Assembly: GCA_030615175.1 (NCBI GenBank) | Contig: JAUWZX010000001.1 | Span: 126,566 to 190,565 of the forward strand | Source: Candidatus Parvarchaeota archaeon | GTDB lineage: Archaea > Nanobdellota > Nanobdellia > WJKC01 | Length of the DNA: 64,000 nucleotides | Direction of reading: 5' to 3' | In this document: piece after piece, positions 50,848 through 60,774 of the stretch | Layout: every line of letters starts with the position of its first letter | Numbering within the stretch: the first letter of the stretch is position 1 | Translations under genes and position numbers: made by a program | The notes under the pieces: generated by a model | Database searches by the model: none | The model's input: only the letters and a program-made list of their open reading frames with translations | Told to the model about the DNA's origin: nothing

Positions 50848-53800
50848 TTATGGTTTCTTTCTTTTATAAATAATTCCATTATTAATATTAATAAGCTTCC
50901 AACAATTATTGTTATTAATAGTATACTTAAACCTATTGAATAATAAATTTGATCTTCAAAATAAATCTTGAATTCTCCTGTTTTATTTACATAAAAACTG
51001 TTGCCGCTAATTGATATTTGTTTATTAAAATCCGCATTACTTATCCATCCATCATGGAAATTCTGGTTAAATATTAAATACCCTATTTTATTTGTTGAAA
51101 ATTCGAATTCAGTATTAGATAATTCCTGATATGGAATTGTATATATCTCATCATCATTATCAAGCAAGCCGAATACGTCAACATAACAATCCCCATCTGA
51201 AGTAAAATTAATGTTATTCATTCCCTTTTTAATATGGAATTCTGTTTCTCTTAACTCATAATTTCCACCAACATCATAATCTTGATTATTAACTTTTAAT
51301 TTTGAGTTGTTACATCTCGCTCTAAAAATTAATCTTTTAACAGAATCACAACTAGCGTAAAAATTATAATTTAAAGGTGCTCTGGCGGTGTAGTGATTGC
51401 TTGCATTAATATCTTTAATTTTTGGGTTGAAAAATTCCCCTTCATTTACGAATAATTCGTCTAATTCATTTTTGAATTCATAGTTTTTTGGCAAAAACAC
51501 TATTTCAAACACAGCATTTTCGCCTTCTTCGCTTTTGATTGTTATGTTGTTAAAATCATTTAAAGTTATGTCAAATAATTTTTCCCATACTAAACCTTTT
51601 TCTTTATCAGTTTTTGTAATTATCTCTTTATTAAAATCATTAATTTTAATTTCTACTAAACTAGACTGGTAACCCTTGTAAATTAAAGTATAAACAGTAT
51701 ATTCTCCTTGATTAATCTCGAATTCTTTAGTGATTGAACTATTAGTCAGACTGAACATGCCATTACCTTGTTTCGGGTATGATGAATAATAGTAATTAAA
51801 TGGCCAGTGATAATTAATATTAGCCCATTCAGTGAGTGGGTCTAAATTACTTAAAACAAGTTTCCCCGGGAGTATTTTATAACCATCATTTAATTTTGAA
51901 AATTGGTATGTTATGTTGTCATTATTAATTACAATTAACTTAGTGTTTTCATTATTTTGTTTAAAATCATTTAATAATATTGCCTTATTATGAATATTAA
52001 AGTTTAAGTAATCAAGACTAATTAATCCGTTTAAATATCCTGAAAGTAAGTAAGCGTTTCTTGTTTGATATATCATTTTTGGCGTTATGTTTATTTCAAA
52101 AACATTAAATGTATCAAATAAGTCTAATTTATTTAAACCATCTTGGCTAGCTAAAAATGAATCTAACTCTGGTTTTTTATTAACTTGTAGCCATGGTACT
52201 GCGCTTTTTGAAGTAAAGTTATAGTCAAAAGGGTAGTAATAAAATTCATCATAATCTGGCACAATTACATATTTTACGTTCGCGATTTTTAGTAGATTAT
52301 GAATGTTTCTTGTTCTTAGCTCGTCTTGGTTATAAATTATTGAGAAAATAAATCTTGAAGGATTATTAATTACAAAGAATGAACTTAAAAATTCTGGCTT
52401 TGGTGAATAAAGTGTAGTAAATTCAGTGAGGTGCTTAGTTTTTTCTCCAACATATGTTGCATACGTTGATGGCAAATACGTTACTCTGAAAAATCCATCT
52501 TGATTTAATAACCAATTATATAGTTGATAATCTTCAGGCTCATAATCCACAATTCTTAAGCACAAAGGCTGGTCAGTATACATTTGATGTTGATTTAAAT
52601 TAAATGTTACAAACGGCCATGAATAATATATTATTGGAGAAATAATTAATAATATATAAAAAGCATTAATCAATTTTGAATTTTTGAATTTAAGAATTTT
52701 CCTAAAAAACACATTAGAAATTTTTCTGATTTTCTTATTATTAACAGAATAACCAACCAGCAATGCAATACTTATTGACATAATTGGATTAAACCGATTT
52801 GGATTAGAAAAAGTGTTAAAAACCATTCCTAAATTATTTAGCAAGAAATTATAAAAGATGGTTCCAAAAATAGTATTGACCCCACTGATTAATATTATGC
52901 CTGTTAAAAACAAAATAAAGAACAAATAAAATTTCTTATCTAGTTTTCCAAGTAGATTTAACATAATCAGGATTAATGTTAGTGCTGAAAAAGCTTTTAT
53001 ATAAAATGGGGATGGAAACACGAATTCAGGACCCAAGCCAGTCTCCGAAATAAAGTTAAGAGAACCTATTATTGGAGTGCTTCTGTCTTCTAAGTATAGA
53101 CGTCTAATAGAAGTTTCTTCCTCAAACGCGCCACCTCTATATTTAATCCCTCCACTTAAAGTGTTTATAAATGGCAGAATCCAAAAAGAGTTCATAAGAG
53201 AGAAAATTATTATTATTATTGTGCTCGTATAAATAGGTTTCATATTTTTGTAATTAAGTAGTTCATATAAACTGAAAATAAATAATAATATTAATGATAC
53301 TACTAATAGCATTGGATGTATTGAGGATAAAGTAAACAGAAATCCTGCAATGATACTGTTTTTTATTAATTTTTCTTCATTTGCTTTTAAAAAAAAGATT
53401 ATGAATAAAGGGATTACTGAGTAACCAAACGCGATTGGCAGATGCCCTGCAACAAAGCGGGAATAAATAACAGGCGAGTACATGTAAATAATTGCTGATA
53501 AAAAACTAGCTTTATTATTTAATTTAAACTTTTTACTTAAGTAATACATTGAAACCCCAGATAATAATAATGTTGCAATCATTGAAAATTTAATTAAAAT
53601 ACTTGCTTCAACGAAATTAAATAAAAGGATTATCCACCAAAAAAATGCTGTGGGGGTAAGTGCCCACTTGGAACCCATACCATAATCTGAATTCCAAATC
53701 TGAAAATATGAACTGGCTTTATTTGTTATTTGTTCATTAAACGGCGGGGAATCCCAGTCCCATGTGCAGCAAACAACTCCTTGAGTTAGTAGGCTGGGTA

Positions 53801-53861
53801 ATAATGGCCATATAGATAATATAAATAAGATGGTTAGTGCATGAGAGTTTTTTATTTTCAT
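50844..53861 (-). CDS. Giant YfhO/GT-C-like membrane protein with extracytoplasmic beta-rich domain
   Basis: The 1005-residue protein has about 11 membrane helices in the first ~430 residues, a ~530-residue outer domain, and one last helix (SIGLSILLITIIVGSLLILIMELF). The outer domain near its end has GYLIFNQNFHDGWISN, the block seen in YfhO-type proteins where the chain returns to the membrane. The first loop carries WDWDSPPFNEQ acidic residues. Probably a glycosyltransferase or glycan-assembly factor acting outside the cell. The partial protein at the right edge shares this C-terminal layout. It is in an operon with the radical SAM gene. Confidence 0.72.
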   Translation of the reverse strand: MKIKNSHALTILFILSIWPLLPSLLTQGVVCCTWDWDSPPFNEQITNKASSYFQIWNSDYGMGSKWALTPTAFFWWIILLFNFVEASILIKFSMIATLLLSGVSMYYLSKKFKLNNKASFLSAIIYMYSPVIYSRFVAGHLPIAFGYSVIPLFIIFFLKANEEKLIKNSIIAGFLFTLSSIHPMLLVVSLILLFIFSLYELLNYKNMKPIYTSTIIIIIFSLMNSFWILPFINTLSGGIKYRGGAFEEETSIRRLYLEDRSTPIIGSLNFISETGLGPEFVFPSPFYIKAFSALTLILIMLNLLGKLDKKFYLFFILFLTGIILISGVNTIFGTIFYNFLLNNLGMVFNTFSNPNRFNPIMSISIALLVGYSVNNKKIRKISNVFFRKILKFKNSKLINAFYILLIISPIIYYSWPFVTFNLNQHQMYTDQPLCLRIVDYEPEDYQLYNWLLNQDGFFRVTYLPSTYATYVGEKTKHLTEFTTLYSPKPEFLSSFFVINNPSRFIFSIIYNQDELRTRNIHNLLKIANVKYVIVPDYDEFYYYPFDYNFTSKSAVPWLQVNKKPELDSFLASQDGLNKLDLFDTFNVFEINITPKMIYQTRNAYLLSGYLNGLISLDYLNFNIHNKAILLNDFKQNNENTKLIVINNDNITYQFSKLNDGYKILPGKLVLSNLDPLTEWANINYHWPFNYYYSSYPKQGNGMFSLTNSSITKEFEINQGEYTVYTLIYKGYQSSLVEIKINDFNKEIITKTDKEKGLVWEKLFDITLNDFNNITIKSEEGENAVFEIVFLPKNYEFKNELDELFVNEGEFFNPKIKDINASNHYTARAPLNYNFYASCDSVKRLIFRARCNNSKLKVNNQDYDVGGNYELRETEFHIKKGMNNINFTSDGDCYVDVFGLLDNDDEIYTIPYQELSNTEFEFSTNKIGYLIFNQNFHDGWISNADFNKQISISGNSFYVNKTGEFKIYFEDQIYYSIGLSILLITIIVGSLLILIMELFIKERNHK

Positions 53862-53910
53862 TATACAACAGCAACTGTTTCTTTTTTTAATATGTTTGGA
53901 TAAGAATTCA

Positions 53911-56253
53911 TTAAAGACTTGTTACATTGAACTCTAATTTCGAGAGCTTTAATTTTACATCTTCATTTACTCCAAGATAAATTGGTTTATCAGAATCTGC
54001 ATAAACTTGAAATTTTAGTGTTACTTGTGTTAAGTTCAAATCCTTTAAAGTTAGCAGCGCATCTTTTAAAGAAATATGCTCCCCACGCACATCTACATGA
54101 CCTCCTCCAACAATAGTGCATTCGTCAATTAAATTAGAATTATTAAATACTAATATTTTTACAAAACTTTTATTGTAAGGAACACAGGTTATAACATTTA
54201 ATGAAATTTCTTTAATAACACTATTATCTTTTGATTTTAAAAAGTATTCTATCTCACCTAATTCTCTGTCCATTGTTGGGAACAAGTAACCATCATACTC
54301 TAGTTTTCGTAATGAAATATTGCTGAAACTATTACTATTTATTAGAAGAGCGGGTCCATTGAGTTCTAAACTCCAATTCCCTTCAGTTACAGGGATTTCT
54401 ATTTTTCTATTAGTCCTGCTTGCCTTGTAAACATTAAAATTTCCGAATCTGAAGATGTCAGAGAACACTCTTTTTTCAGACAAGTCATCAGTATTATTAT
54501 AATATATTTCATATGAAACATCTTGACCTTCCCATTTAAACCATCCCTTTATCCATACTAGAGCGTTTCCTGATTCTTTTTTGTAAGTGACAATGGTATA
54601 ACCTGAATCACTTTTTTCTTCTGGCTTGAAGACTAACCAGTATTGTTCTGAAGTGTTTAAATTATTTAGGTTTAAGTAGATTTTATTAATACTACTTTCA
54701 ATTGGTTTGAATGATTTATTATGGACTATTTCTCCTGAAGGTTTGTTATTTAAATCTCTATGGATTTCCAGGGTTAGGTTATAATCTGGGGTTTTATGAC
54801 TTTTACTGAATCTTATTTCAATTAATGATATGCTTGGATTTGTTAGATTTATTGGCTGTGCAATGATGGAACCAAAATTAGTACATCCTAAACTATTGGC
54901 TTGTGAGATGTTTTGATTAATTGGCTGAAAGTTCCTCATTATTTCATAGAAATCTCCAGAATTAGGTATAATAAACCACAAAGTTCCGTTCTTATCTAAA
55001 TTTCCAGTTGGTTGATTAATCATTTCCTTTAATCGTTCACTTGAATACCATTCAACTATTTCTTTTAAGCTTCCATCATTAATACTGATTGCGTCATTTT
55101 CCTTAACATTTTCTTCTAAGAACTCTGCCATAAATTGTTCATGTCTTACCCAATGGACTGTGCCTCCCAAATACGCAGAAGTTGCTGGTATTAAAATATA
55201 ATTTAAAATATAAATTAATAAGACTGAGTAAATTAATATATTAATTGCATTTACAAGCGTTCCCTTTTTTTGAAGTAATTTAATATTCGGCAATCTGATG
55301 TTGCTTAATGTTATTGAAATTAATGTAATGCATAGGGGCAATAAGAATAGAAAGTATCGGAAATCTCCAGAATAAAAATTGTAATTAGTAGTATATAATA
55401 TAATTAAAGGAATGAAAAGGAGCAGGTATAATGCAAATTTTCTGTATTCTTTTTTAATAATTAATATCCCAATTGGAATGAAAAGTAAAATGGAAAAGAA
55501 GAAATCATAATCTCTAAAATAAACATTGAAGAATTCAAGAAAATTTATTGAAGACTGCGAGTCTATATTGTACCTAATACTAAGTGCTGATATGTAGTTT
55601 GGTATCCATGGAAGGAAAAAAAGCGCGATTATGAAGAAATTTATTAGCATTTTTTTAAACTTTATTTTCTTAAATAAGTAAAAAATGATGAAGACCAGGA
55701 ACTCTGTTAAAACAAGTAAAGCAAACCATGAGTGAGTGTATAATCCTAGTACATTACTTATTATGAAGTACTTATTGTCATTTTTCCCCTTTTTCCTGTA
55801 TAGGATTTTAAAGAAAAAATGATAAGACAGAATTGAGAGAAGCGTGAATAAGGTGTACATTTTAAAAAATTTTGAGTACAAGATGAAGTAAGGTAATATC
55901 ATTAACAATGTTGCAGAAAGTAATGCTGTTGCTCTGTTGTTTATGCTGAGATTAAAAAAGTAAATCGCGATTATTGATAGTAATCCGAATGTTAATGGAA
56001 TTAATCTTATTATGAAATCAGAGTTATAATTTATTACTATTGGGTGAGAGATTAAATAAAATAAAGGGGGATTTGTTTTAATTGAGTATAAGTGATTAAT
56101 TATTTCTAAGGGAGCTTTTCTTGAAACGTAAGTGGTGTATACTTCGTCCCAGTAAAGGGTTTTTGCATCAAGATTATAAACAAGTATATTAAACCCAATA
56201 ATTACTAGTGCTGAGCAGATTATTAAATCAATTTTTTTAATTTTAAACACCAT
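53911..56253 (-). CDS. GT39/ArnT-like (PMT family) GT-C glycosyltransferase with C-terminal beta-rich domain
   Basis: The 780-residue protein has about 10 membrane helices to residue ~370. The first outer loop has TLYWDEVYTTYVSRKAP (catalytic DE of the PMT/ArnT family), followed by NPPLFYLISHPI. The rest is outside the membrane: a beta-rich region resembling a carbohydrate-binding or jelly-roll domain (SLIEIRFSKSHKTPDYNLTLEIHRD). It would move a sugar from a polyprenyl phosphate to a glycan, lipid or protein outside. A 49-bp gap separates it from the YfhO-like gene. Confidence 0.78.
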   Translation of the reverse strand: MVFKIKKIDLIICSALVIIGFNILVYNLDAKTLYWDEVYTTYVSRKAPLEIINHLYSIKTNPPLFYLISHPIVINYNSDFIIRLIPLTFGLLSIIAIYFFNLSINNRATALLSATLLMILPYFILYSKFFKMYTLFTLLSILSYHFFFKILYRKKGKNDNKYFIISNVLGLYTHSWFALLVLTEFLVFIIFYLFKKIKFKKMLINFFIIALFFLPWIPNYISALSIRYNIDSQSSINFLEFFNVYFRDYDFFFSILLFIPIGILIIKKEYRKFALYLLLFIPLIILYTTNYNFYSGDFRYFLFLLPLCITLISITLSNIRLPNIKLLQKKGTLVNAINILIYSVLLIYILNYILIPATSAYLGGTVHWVRHEQFMAEFLEENVKENDAISINDGSLKEIVEWYSSERLKEMINQPTGNLDKNGTLWFIIPNSGDFYEIMRNFQPINQNISQANSLGCTNFGSIIAQPINLTNPSISLIEIRFSKSHKTPDYNLTLEIHRDLNNKPSGEIVHNKSFKPIESSINKIYLNLNNLNTSEQYWLVFKPEEKSDSGYTIVTYKKESGNALVWIKGWFKWEGQDVSYEIYYNNTDDLSEKRVFSDIFRFGNFNVYKASRTNRKIEIPVTEGNWSLELNGPALLINSNSFSNISLRKLEYDGYLFPTMDRELGEIEYFLKSKDNSVIKEISLNVITCVPYNKSFVKILVFNNSNLIDECTIVGGGHVDVRGEHISLKDALLTLKDLNLTQVTLKFQVYADSDKPIYLGVNEDVKLKLSKLEFNVTSL

Positions 56254-56301
56254 TTTGTAATCTGTTTATGTGAAGTTATTTATTAAATTTTTTGCCTAAA
56301 G

Positions 56302-56336
56302 GATGTTTAAAATCATAATATTTATTAATAAACATC
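56302..56336. promoter_or_regulatory. Inverted repeat around the TATA region of the 56-61 kb operon
   Basis: GATGTTTA (56302-56309) and TAAACATC (56329-56336) are perfect 8-bp inverted arms. They lie 17-24 bp before the ATG at 56354, around the A/T-rich TATA-like tract of the divergent gap 56254-56353. The arrangement recalls the 41015-41042 repeat but with a different sequence, so a different regulator or a chance A/T-rich match is possible. Confidence 0.45.
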
Positions 56337-56353
56337 TTTATTAATCTAACATA

Positions 56354-57268
56354 ATGATTTCAGTTGTTCTGCCTGTGTATAATGAAGAGAAGAATGTTAG
56401 AATATTTGTTAAGGATATATTAAGGGTTTTTTCAAAGAATAAAATTAAGGGTGAAATAATAATTGTTGATGACGGCTCTACTGATAATTCATTAAAGGTG
56501 ATTAAAAAATTGGCTGATCATAAACTTGTGAGGTTTTACCAAAACAAGGTTAATATGGGCAAGTCATTCGCGTTAAAGAAGGGTTTCATCCATGCAAAAG
56601 GGGACATAGTCTTTATGATTGATGTGGACTTGCAGCACAGTGCTGAGGATATACCTAAATTCATTAAGAAAATAAGGGAGGGTTATGATGTTGTTAATGG
56701 GTGGAGAAGATATAGGAAGGATGGAAATTCTAAAAGAGTTCCTTCAAGAATATATAATTCTTTAACAAAGAGATTATTTAATTTGAATGTTCATGATTTT
56801 AATTGCGGTTTCAAAGCGTTCAAGCGTGAAGTTATTGAGCAATTATCAATGATGTCTGGTGAGCATAGATTTATTATCCCTCTTGCCAGGAAAGTAGGTT
56901 TTAATGTTGGCGAGCTTGAAGTTAAACACTTTCCAAGAAAGTATGGAAGATCAAAATATAATTATAAAAGGATTTTTGGGGGCATGCTTGATTTAATAAC
57001 TTTAAGAGTGAGGTTTATATTGGGTAATAAGCCTATGAAGATTTTTGCAGGAGTTGGTGGTTTACTATTATTTTTGGGCTTTTTATTGGGGTTTCACATA
57101 TTTTATATTAAATATTTACTGGGTCAGGACTTGGGAGCTGGGAGACCAATAGTTATTCTTGATGTATTATTATTGATATCTGGCGTACAATTATTCTTTT
57201 TTGGTTTCGTATTTGACAGCATTAATGAATTAAAACAGAGTATTAATGATAGGGTGTTTAAGAAGTGA
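56354..57268 (+). CDS. GT2 glycosyltransferase with two C-terminal membrane helices (GtrB/DPM1-like)
   Basis: The 304-residue GT-A domain has VVLPVYNEEKNVRIFV, IVDDGSTDNSLKV, FMIDVDLQHSAEDIPKFI and DFNCGFKAFKREVIEQL with HRFIIPLARKVGF. Two membrane helices follow (GVGGLLLFLGFLLGFHIFY and VILDVLLLISGVQLFFFGFVF). This is the layout of GtrB-like polyprenyl-phosphate sugar transferases that anchor at the membrane. It starts a four-gene operon. The GTG of the next gene overlaps its TGA stop. Confidence 0.85.
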   Translation: MISVVLPVYNEEKNVRIFVKDILRVFSKNKIKGEIIIVDDGSTDNSLKVIKKLADHKLVRFYQNKVNMGKSFALKKGFIHAKGDIVFMIDVDLQHSAEDIPKFIKKIREGYDVVNGWRRYRKDGNSKRVPSRIYNSLTKRLFNLNVHDFNCGFKAFKREVIEQLSMMSGEHRFIIPLARKVGFNVGELEVKHFPRKYGRSKYNYKRIFGGMLDLITLRVRFILGNKPMKIFAGVGGLLLFLGFLLGFHIFYIKYLLGQDLGAGRPIVILDVLLLISGVQLFFFGFVFDSINELKQSINDRVFKK

Positions 57269-58716
57269 GAGTTCTTACTTTAGTCCCTCCAAGTAGTCAG
57301 ACCAAAAATGTAGTCAGGGATTTAGTTTACGGGTGCTGGTGCAAGGGCAAGAGAATAGCCAAAACAAAGTTTCCTCCAATTTACTTGTTGTTGATTTCAA
57401 CAATATTAAAAAATGAAGGTCACAAAGTCACTTTGATTGATGCGGCTTCAGAGGGAATAAGTATTGAAGAGCTTAAGAAGATTGTTTTGAAAAAAAGAAT
57501 TGAGGCTGTTATAATGTTAACTGCAACAATGACTTTTAATGAGGACGTAAGTATTCTTTCAGAACTTAAAAAAAGCAATCCAGCGATGTTTACAATACTT
57601 TATGGTCAACATGTTACTTCATTTCCTAAACAAAGTCTTAAAAATGAGGCTGTTGATTTTATAGTTAAAAAAGAACCTGATTATATTATTAGAAATTTGA
57701 TTAATTCTCTTGATAATAATAGGTCTTTTAAGAATATTAAAGGTATTGGATTTAAACAAAATAGGAAAATTATAGTCAATAGAGATGCACCTTTTATTAA
57801 AAATCTTGACGAACTCCCTTTTCCTGACAGAACAATATGTCCTGATGTTGAATATTTTAATCCATTAGCAAAAAGAGATCCTTATACAACCGTAATTACT
57901 TCAAGAGGTTGTTCAGGTAAGTGCACTTTCTGCACTTCTCCATATTTTTACGGCGGTGTTTACAGGTTTAGAAGCGCTGAGAATGTTGTTGAAGAACTTA
58001 AATTAATTGCTTCACAAGGGTATAAGGAGGTTTTGTTCAGGGACGAAACTTTCACAGTTCATAGAAAAAGGACTAAGAAGATTTGTAATTTAATAATAAA
58101 AAATAAACTTGATTTAACTTGGGTGTGTAATGCGCGGGTGGGAACAATTGACAAGGAAACAATGAAGTTAATGAAGAAGGCGGGTTGTCATAAATTAAAA
58201 TTTGGTGTTGAGTCAGGAAGCCAGAAGATACTTGATAATATTCAGAAAGGAATTAGATTAGAATGGATTATGAAAAACTTTATGGATGCTTATAAAGTTG
58301 GTTTGGACACGCATGCTCATTTAATACTTGGTGCTCCTGGAGAGACTAAAGAAACAATTAATCAAACTATTGATTTTATTAAGAAATTAAAGGCAGATAC
58401 AGTTACTGTTGGAATATTAACTCCTTACCCTGGTTCAAAATTATTTGATGAAATAGCGCGTATGGACAAGAGCATTCTAAAGAACTGCACTAGTCATGAT
58501 TTAAGCAAGTTGCATACTAAAAGTTTTTACAATGAATTGATATGTGATTTGAGTAAGGAATTCCTTGAGAAGTCAGTAAAAAGGGTTTACAAGAGTTTTT
58601 ATTTAAGATTATGGTATATCTTATGGAAGCTTAAGAAAATAAATTCATTTGAAGAATTTAAAACAGTTTTACGTGCTGGCATTACAACGATATTGTTTAG
58701 TGTGAGTGGTGATTAA
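57265..58716 (+). CDS. B12-binding-type radical SAM protein
   Basis: The 483-residue protein has a B12-like N-terminal domain (FPPIYLLLISTILKNEGHKVTLIDAAS; YGQHVTSFPKQSLKNEAVDFIVKKEPDYI). The radical SAM triad is in SRGCSGKCTFCTSPYFYG (CxxxCxxC), then FRDETFTVHRKR, FGVESGSQKILDNIQKGI and LILGAPGETKETI. The start is GTG, overlapping the GT2 stop by 4 bp, and the methyltransferase gene begins 11 bp before its end. It is one of two radical SAM genes in this four-gene operon. Confidence 0.86.
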   Translation: MRVLTLVPPSSQTKNVVRDLVYGCWCKGKRIAKTKFPPIYLLLISTILKNEGHKVTLIDAASEGISIEELKKIVLKKRIEAVIMLTATMTFNEDVSILSELKKSNPAMFTILYGQHVTSFPKQSLKNEAVDFIVKKEPDYIIRNLINSLDNNRSFKNIKGIGFKQNRKIIVNRDAPFIKNLDELPFPDRTICPDVEYFNPLAKRDPYTTVITSRGCSGKCTFCTSPYFYGGVYRFRSAENVVEELKLIASQGYKEVLFRDETFTVHRKRTKKICNLIIKNKLDLTWVCNARVGTIDKETMKLMKKAGCHKLKFGVESGSQKILDNIQKGIRLEWIMKNFMDAYKVGLDTHAHLILGAPGETKETINQTIDFIKKLKADTVTVGILTPYPGSKLFDEIARMDKSILKNCTSHDLSKLHTKSFYNELICDLSKEFLEKSVKRVYKSFYLRLWYILWKLKKINSFEEFKTVLRAGITTILFSVSGD

Positions 58717-59368
58717 TATTAAATCCTTAAATAAGTTATACTATAAAGAAAGGTATTTTAAACAAAGTAATTGTGTTAAAGAATATGTCAAAAAAAGAAG
58801 GAAATTTCTTAATAAGGGAAACATCGTTCTTGATTTTTGTTGCGGTCAAGGGTTATTCTTATCGGAGCTTAAAAAGAAGTCAAATTTTGTTGTAGGTATT
58901 GACATTTCTATTGACCAGATTAAGCGTATTAAAAAAGAAAGAAATCTTTTCCTTATTGTTGCTGATGGGGAGCAATTACCTTTTAAAAAAGAATCTTTTG
59001 ATTTTATTCTCTGTAATGCAGCATTGCATCACTTCGAAAACGTTAATTTAGGTATTTCAGAGGTATCAAGAGTTTGTAATCCAAAAGGAAGAATCACGTT
59101 AATTGAGCCTAATCGCGTAAATATATTAATATTCTTATTAGGGTTGAAAAAAAGAGTCGAAAGGAATAGTTTAAAACTTAATAAAAAAAAGATTGTTTCA
59201 CAACTTAATGATTTTAAAGTGAGTTCTTCAAGGATTTGGAGTCTTGTTTACCCTTCTATGAATTTTAATTCAGGGTTCATTAAATTATTATTAACTGCTG
59301 AATTAATTTTTGAGAAATTATTTAATTATTTTGGAACACACTTAGTTGTTAAAGGTGTTAAAAAATGA
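58706..59368 (+). CDS. Class I SAM-dependent methyltransferase
   Basis: The 220-residue UbiE-like methyltransferase has VLDFCCGQGLFLSELKK (motif I), VVGIDISIDQIKRIKKE, ADGEQLPFKKESFDFILCNAALHHFENV and GRITLIEPNRVNIL. The start is GTG at 58706, 11 bp inside the radical SAM gene, and the end overlaps the next radical SAM gene by 4 bp. Being flanked by two radical SAM enzymes makes it a candidate for conventional O-methylation after a radical step (inference). Confidence 0.84.
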   Translation: MVINIKSLNKLYYKERYFKQSNCVKEYVKKRRKFLNKGNIVLDFCCGQGLFLSELKKKSNFVVGIDISIDQIKRIKKERNLFLIVADGEQLPFKKESFDFILCNAALHHFENVNLGISEVSRVCNPKGRITLIEPNRVNILIFLLGLKKRVERNSLKLNKKKIVSQLNDFKVSSSRIWSLVYPSMNFNSGFIKLLLTAELIFEKLFNYFGTHLVVKGVKK

Positions 59369-60774
59369 AGGTTTTGCTTGTTAATCCTCCTTGGAGCGAA
59401 GTTTATGGCAGGTATAAGCCTGCGGCCAGAGTAGGGGTTATGAATCCCCCTTTAGGGTTGTGTTACTTATCAAGTGTTGCTAAGGACGCTGGCTTTAATG
59501 TTGACATCCTTGATGCTGAGGTAGAAGTAATGAATGAAGAACAAGTAGCAAATTACGCAATTAAGAAAAAATATGATGCTGTTGGCATTACTGCCACAAC
59601 CCCTCTTTTTCATAAGGCAAACAAGATTGCAGAATTAATTAAAAAGAAGAATAAGAGTATTGTAACAATAATTGGTGGACCTCACGTAACCTTAATGCCT
59701 CACCTGATTAAGAATTCATATTTTGATTATGGTATTGTTGGTGAAGGAGAAATAACTTTTCCAGAATTATTGAAATCAATTAAAAAAAGGGTGAAGAACC
59801 CAAGAACCAGGGGTATTGTTTATAGGGAAAATAAAAAAATTATCAAGACAAAACCACGTGAATTGATTAAAAACCTTGACAGCCTTCCTTTCCCTGACAG
59901 GGAGTCCTTGAATTTGGATAAGTATAAATGGAGTGTTCCTAAAAAAGGAATTATGAGATTTACAACAATTTTAGGCAGTAGGGGTTGCCCTTTTAAGTGT
60001 ATTTTTTGCTCAACTAATGCAATTTTTGGTAGGAAATTCAGGCTTAGGTCTGCGGAAAATATATTTGATGAGCTAAAGCAGTTGGTTGATGAATTTAATA
60101 TTAGGCATTTTCTCATGATTGATGATACACTAACTGTTTCAAGAAAGCGCATGATGGAATTAAGCAGGTTAATAGTAAGGAATAAGTTAGATATTACTTG
60201 GGAGGGATGGACCAGGGCAAATTTAGTGGATAAAGTTTTATTAAGGACTATGAAAAGGGCAGGCTTTAACAGTATATCATTTGGTATTGAATCAGGAGAC
60301 CCTAAAATATTGAAAGTTATTAAGAAAGGGGTTGATTTAAAATCTGTTGATAAGGCTTATAAGATTGCTAAGAGTTTAGGCATTGAAACTCGCTGTTCAG
60401 TAATGATTGGTCATCCTTTTGAGACAAGAGAGTCTGCTATGCGCACTTTGAATTTTATTAAGAATTTAAAATATTGTGACCAAGCTAGAATTAATATTTC
60501 AACTCCTTATCCTGGAACCAAGTTATATGACATGGCTTTAAAAGGAGAGGGAGGCATTAAACTTTATACTAAGGAGTTTTCAAAGTACAGGCGTTATGGT
60601 AATGCTGTTATTAGTGTTAATGATTTATCGAGGGAGGACTTAATTAAAATGCAGAAAAAGGGTATTAGGATGTTTTATCTTTCATCTCCAAGGAGAATAT
60701 GGTATAATCTTAGGAGGGCTGGCTTAAAGGCAGCTATTAATAATTCGATTGCTTTTGCTAAGAGTTTTTTTTAA
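59365..60774 (+). CDS. B12-binding-type radical SAM protein
   Basis: The 469-residue protein starts VLLVNPPWSEVYGRYKPAARVGVMNPPLGLCYLSSVAKDAG, a typical B12-binding opening. IIGGPHVTLMPHLI and GIVGEGEITFPELL follow. The radical SAM core has SRGCPFKCIFCSTNAIFG, MIDDTLTVSRKR, FGIESGDPKILKVIKKG and IGHPFETRESAMR, and the tail is helical. It closes the four-gene operon and overlaps the convergent small gene by 4 bp. It is similar in architecture to the proteins at 49261 and 57265. Confidence 0.88.
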   Translation: MKVLLVNPPWSEVYGRYKPAARVGVMNPPLGLCYLSSVAKDAGFNVDILDAEVEVMNEEQVANYAIKKKYDAVGITATTPLFHKANKIAELIKKKNKSIVTIIGGPHVTLMPHLIKNSYFDYGIVGEGEITFPELLKSIKKRVKNPRTRGIVYRENKKIIKTKPRELIKNLDSLPFPDRESLNLDKYKWSVPKKGIMRFTTILGSRGCPFKCIFCSTNAIFGRKFRLRSAENIFDELKQLVDEFNIRHFLMIDDTLTVSRKRMMELSRLIVRNKLDITWEGWTRANLVDKVLLRTMKRAGFNSISFGIESGDPKILKVIKKGVDLKSVDKAYKIAKSLGIETRCSVMIGHPFETRESAMRTLNFIKNLKYCDQARINISTPYPGTKLYDMALKGEGGIKLYTKEFSKYRRYGNAVISVNDLSREDLIKMQKKGIRMFYLSSPRRIWYNLRRAGLKAAINNSIAFAKSFF

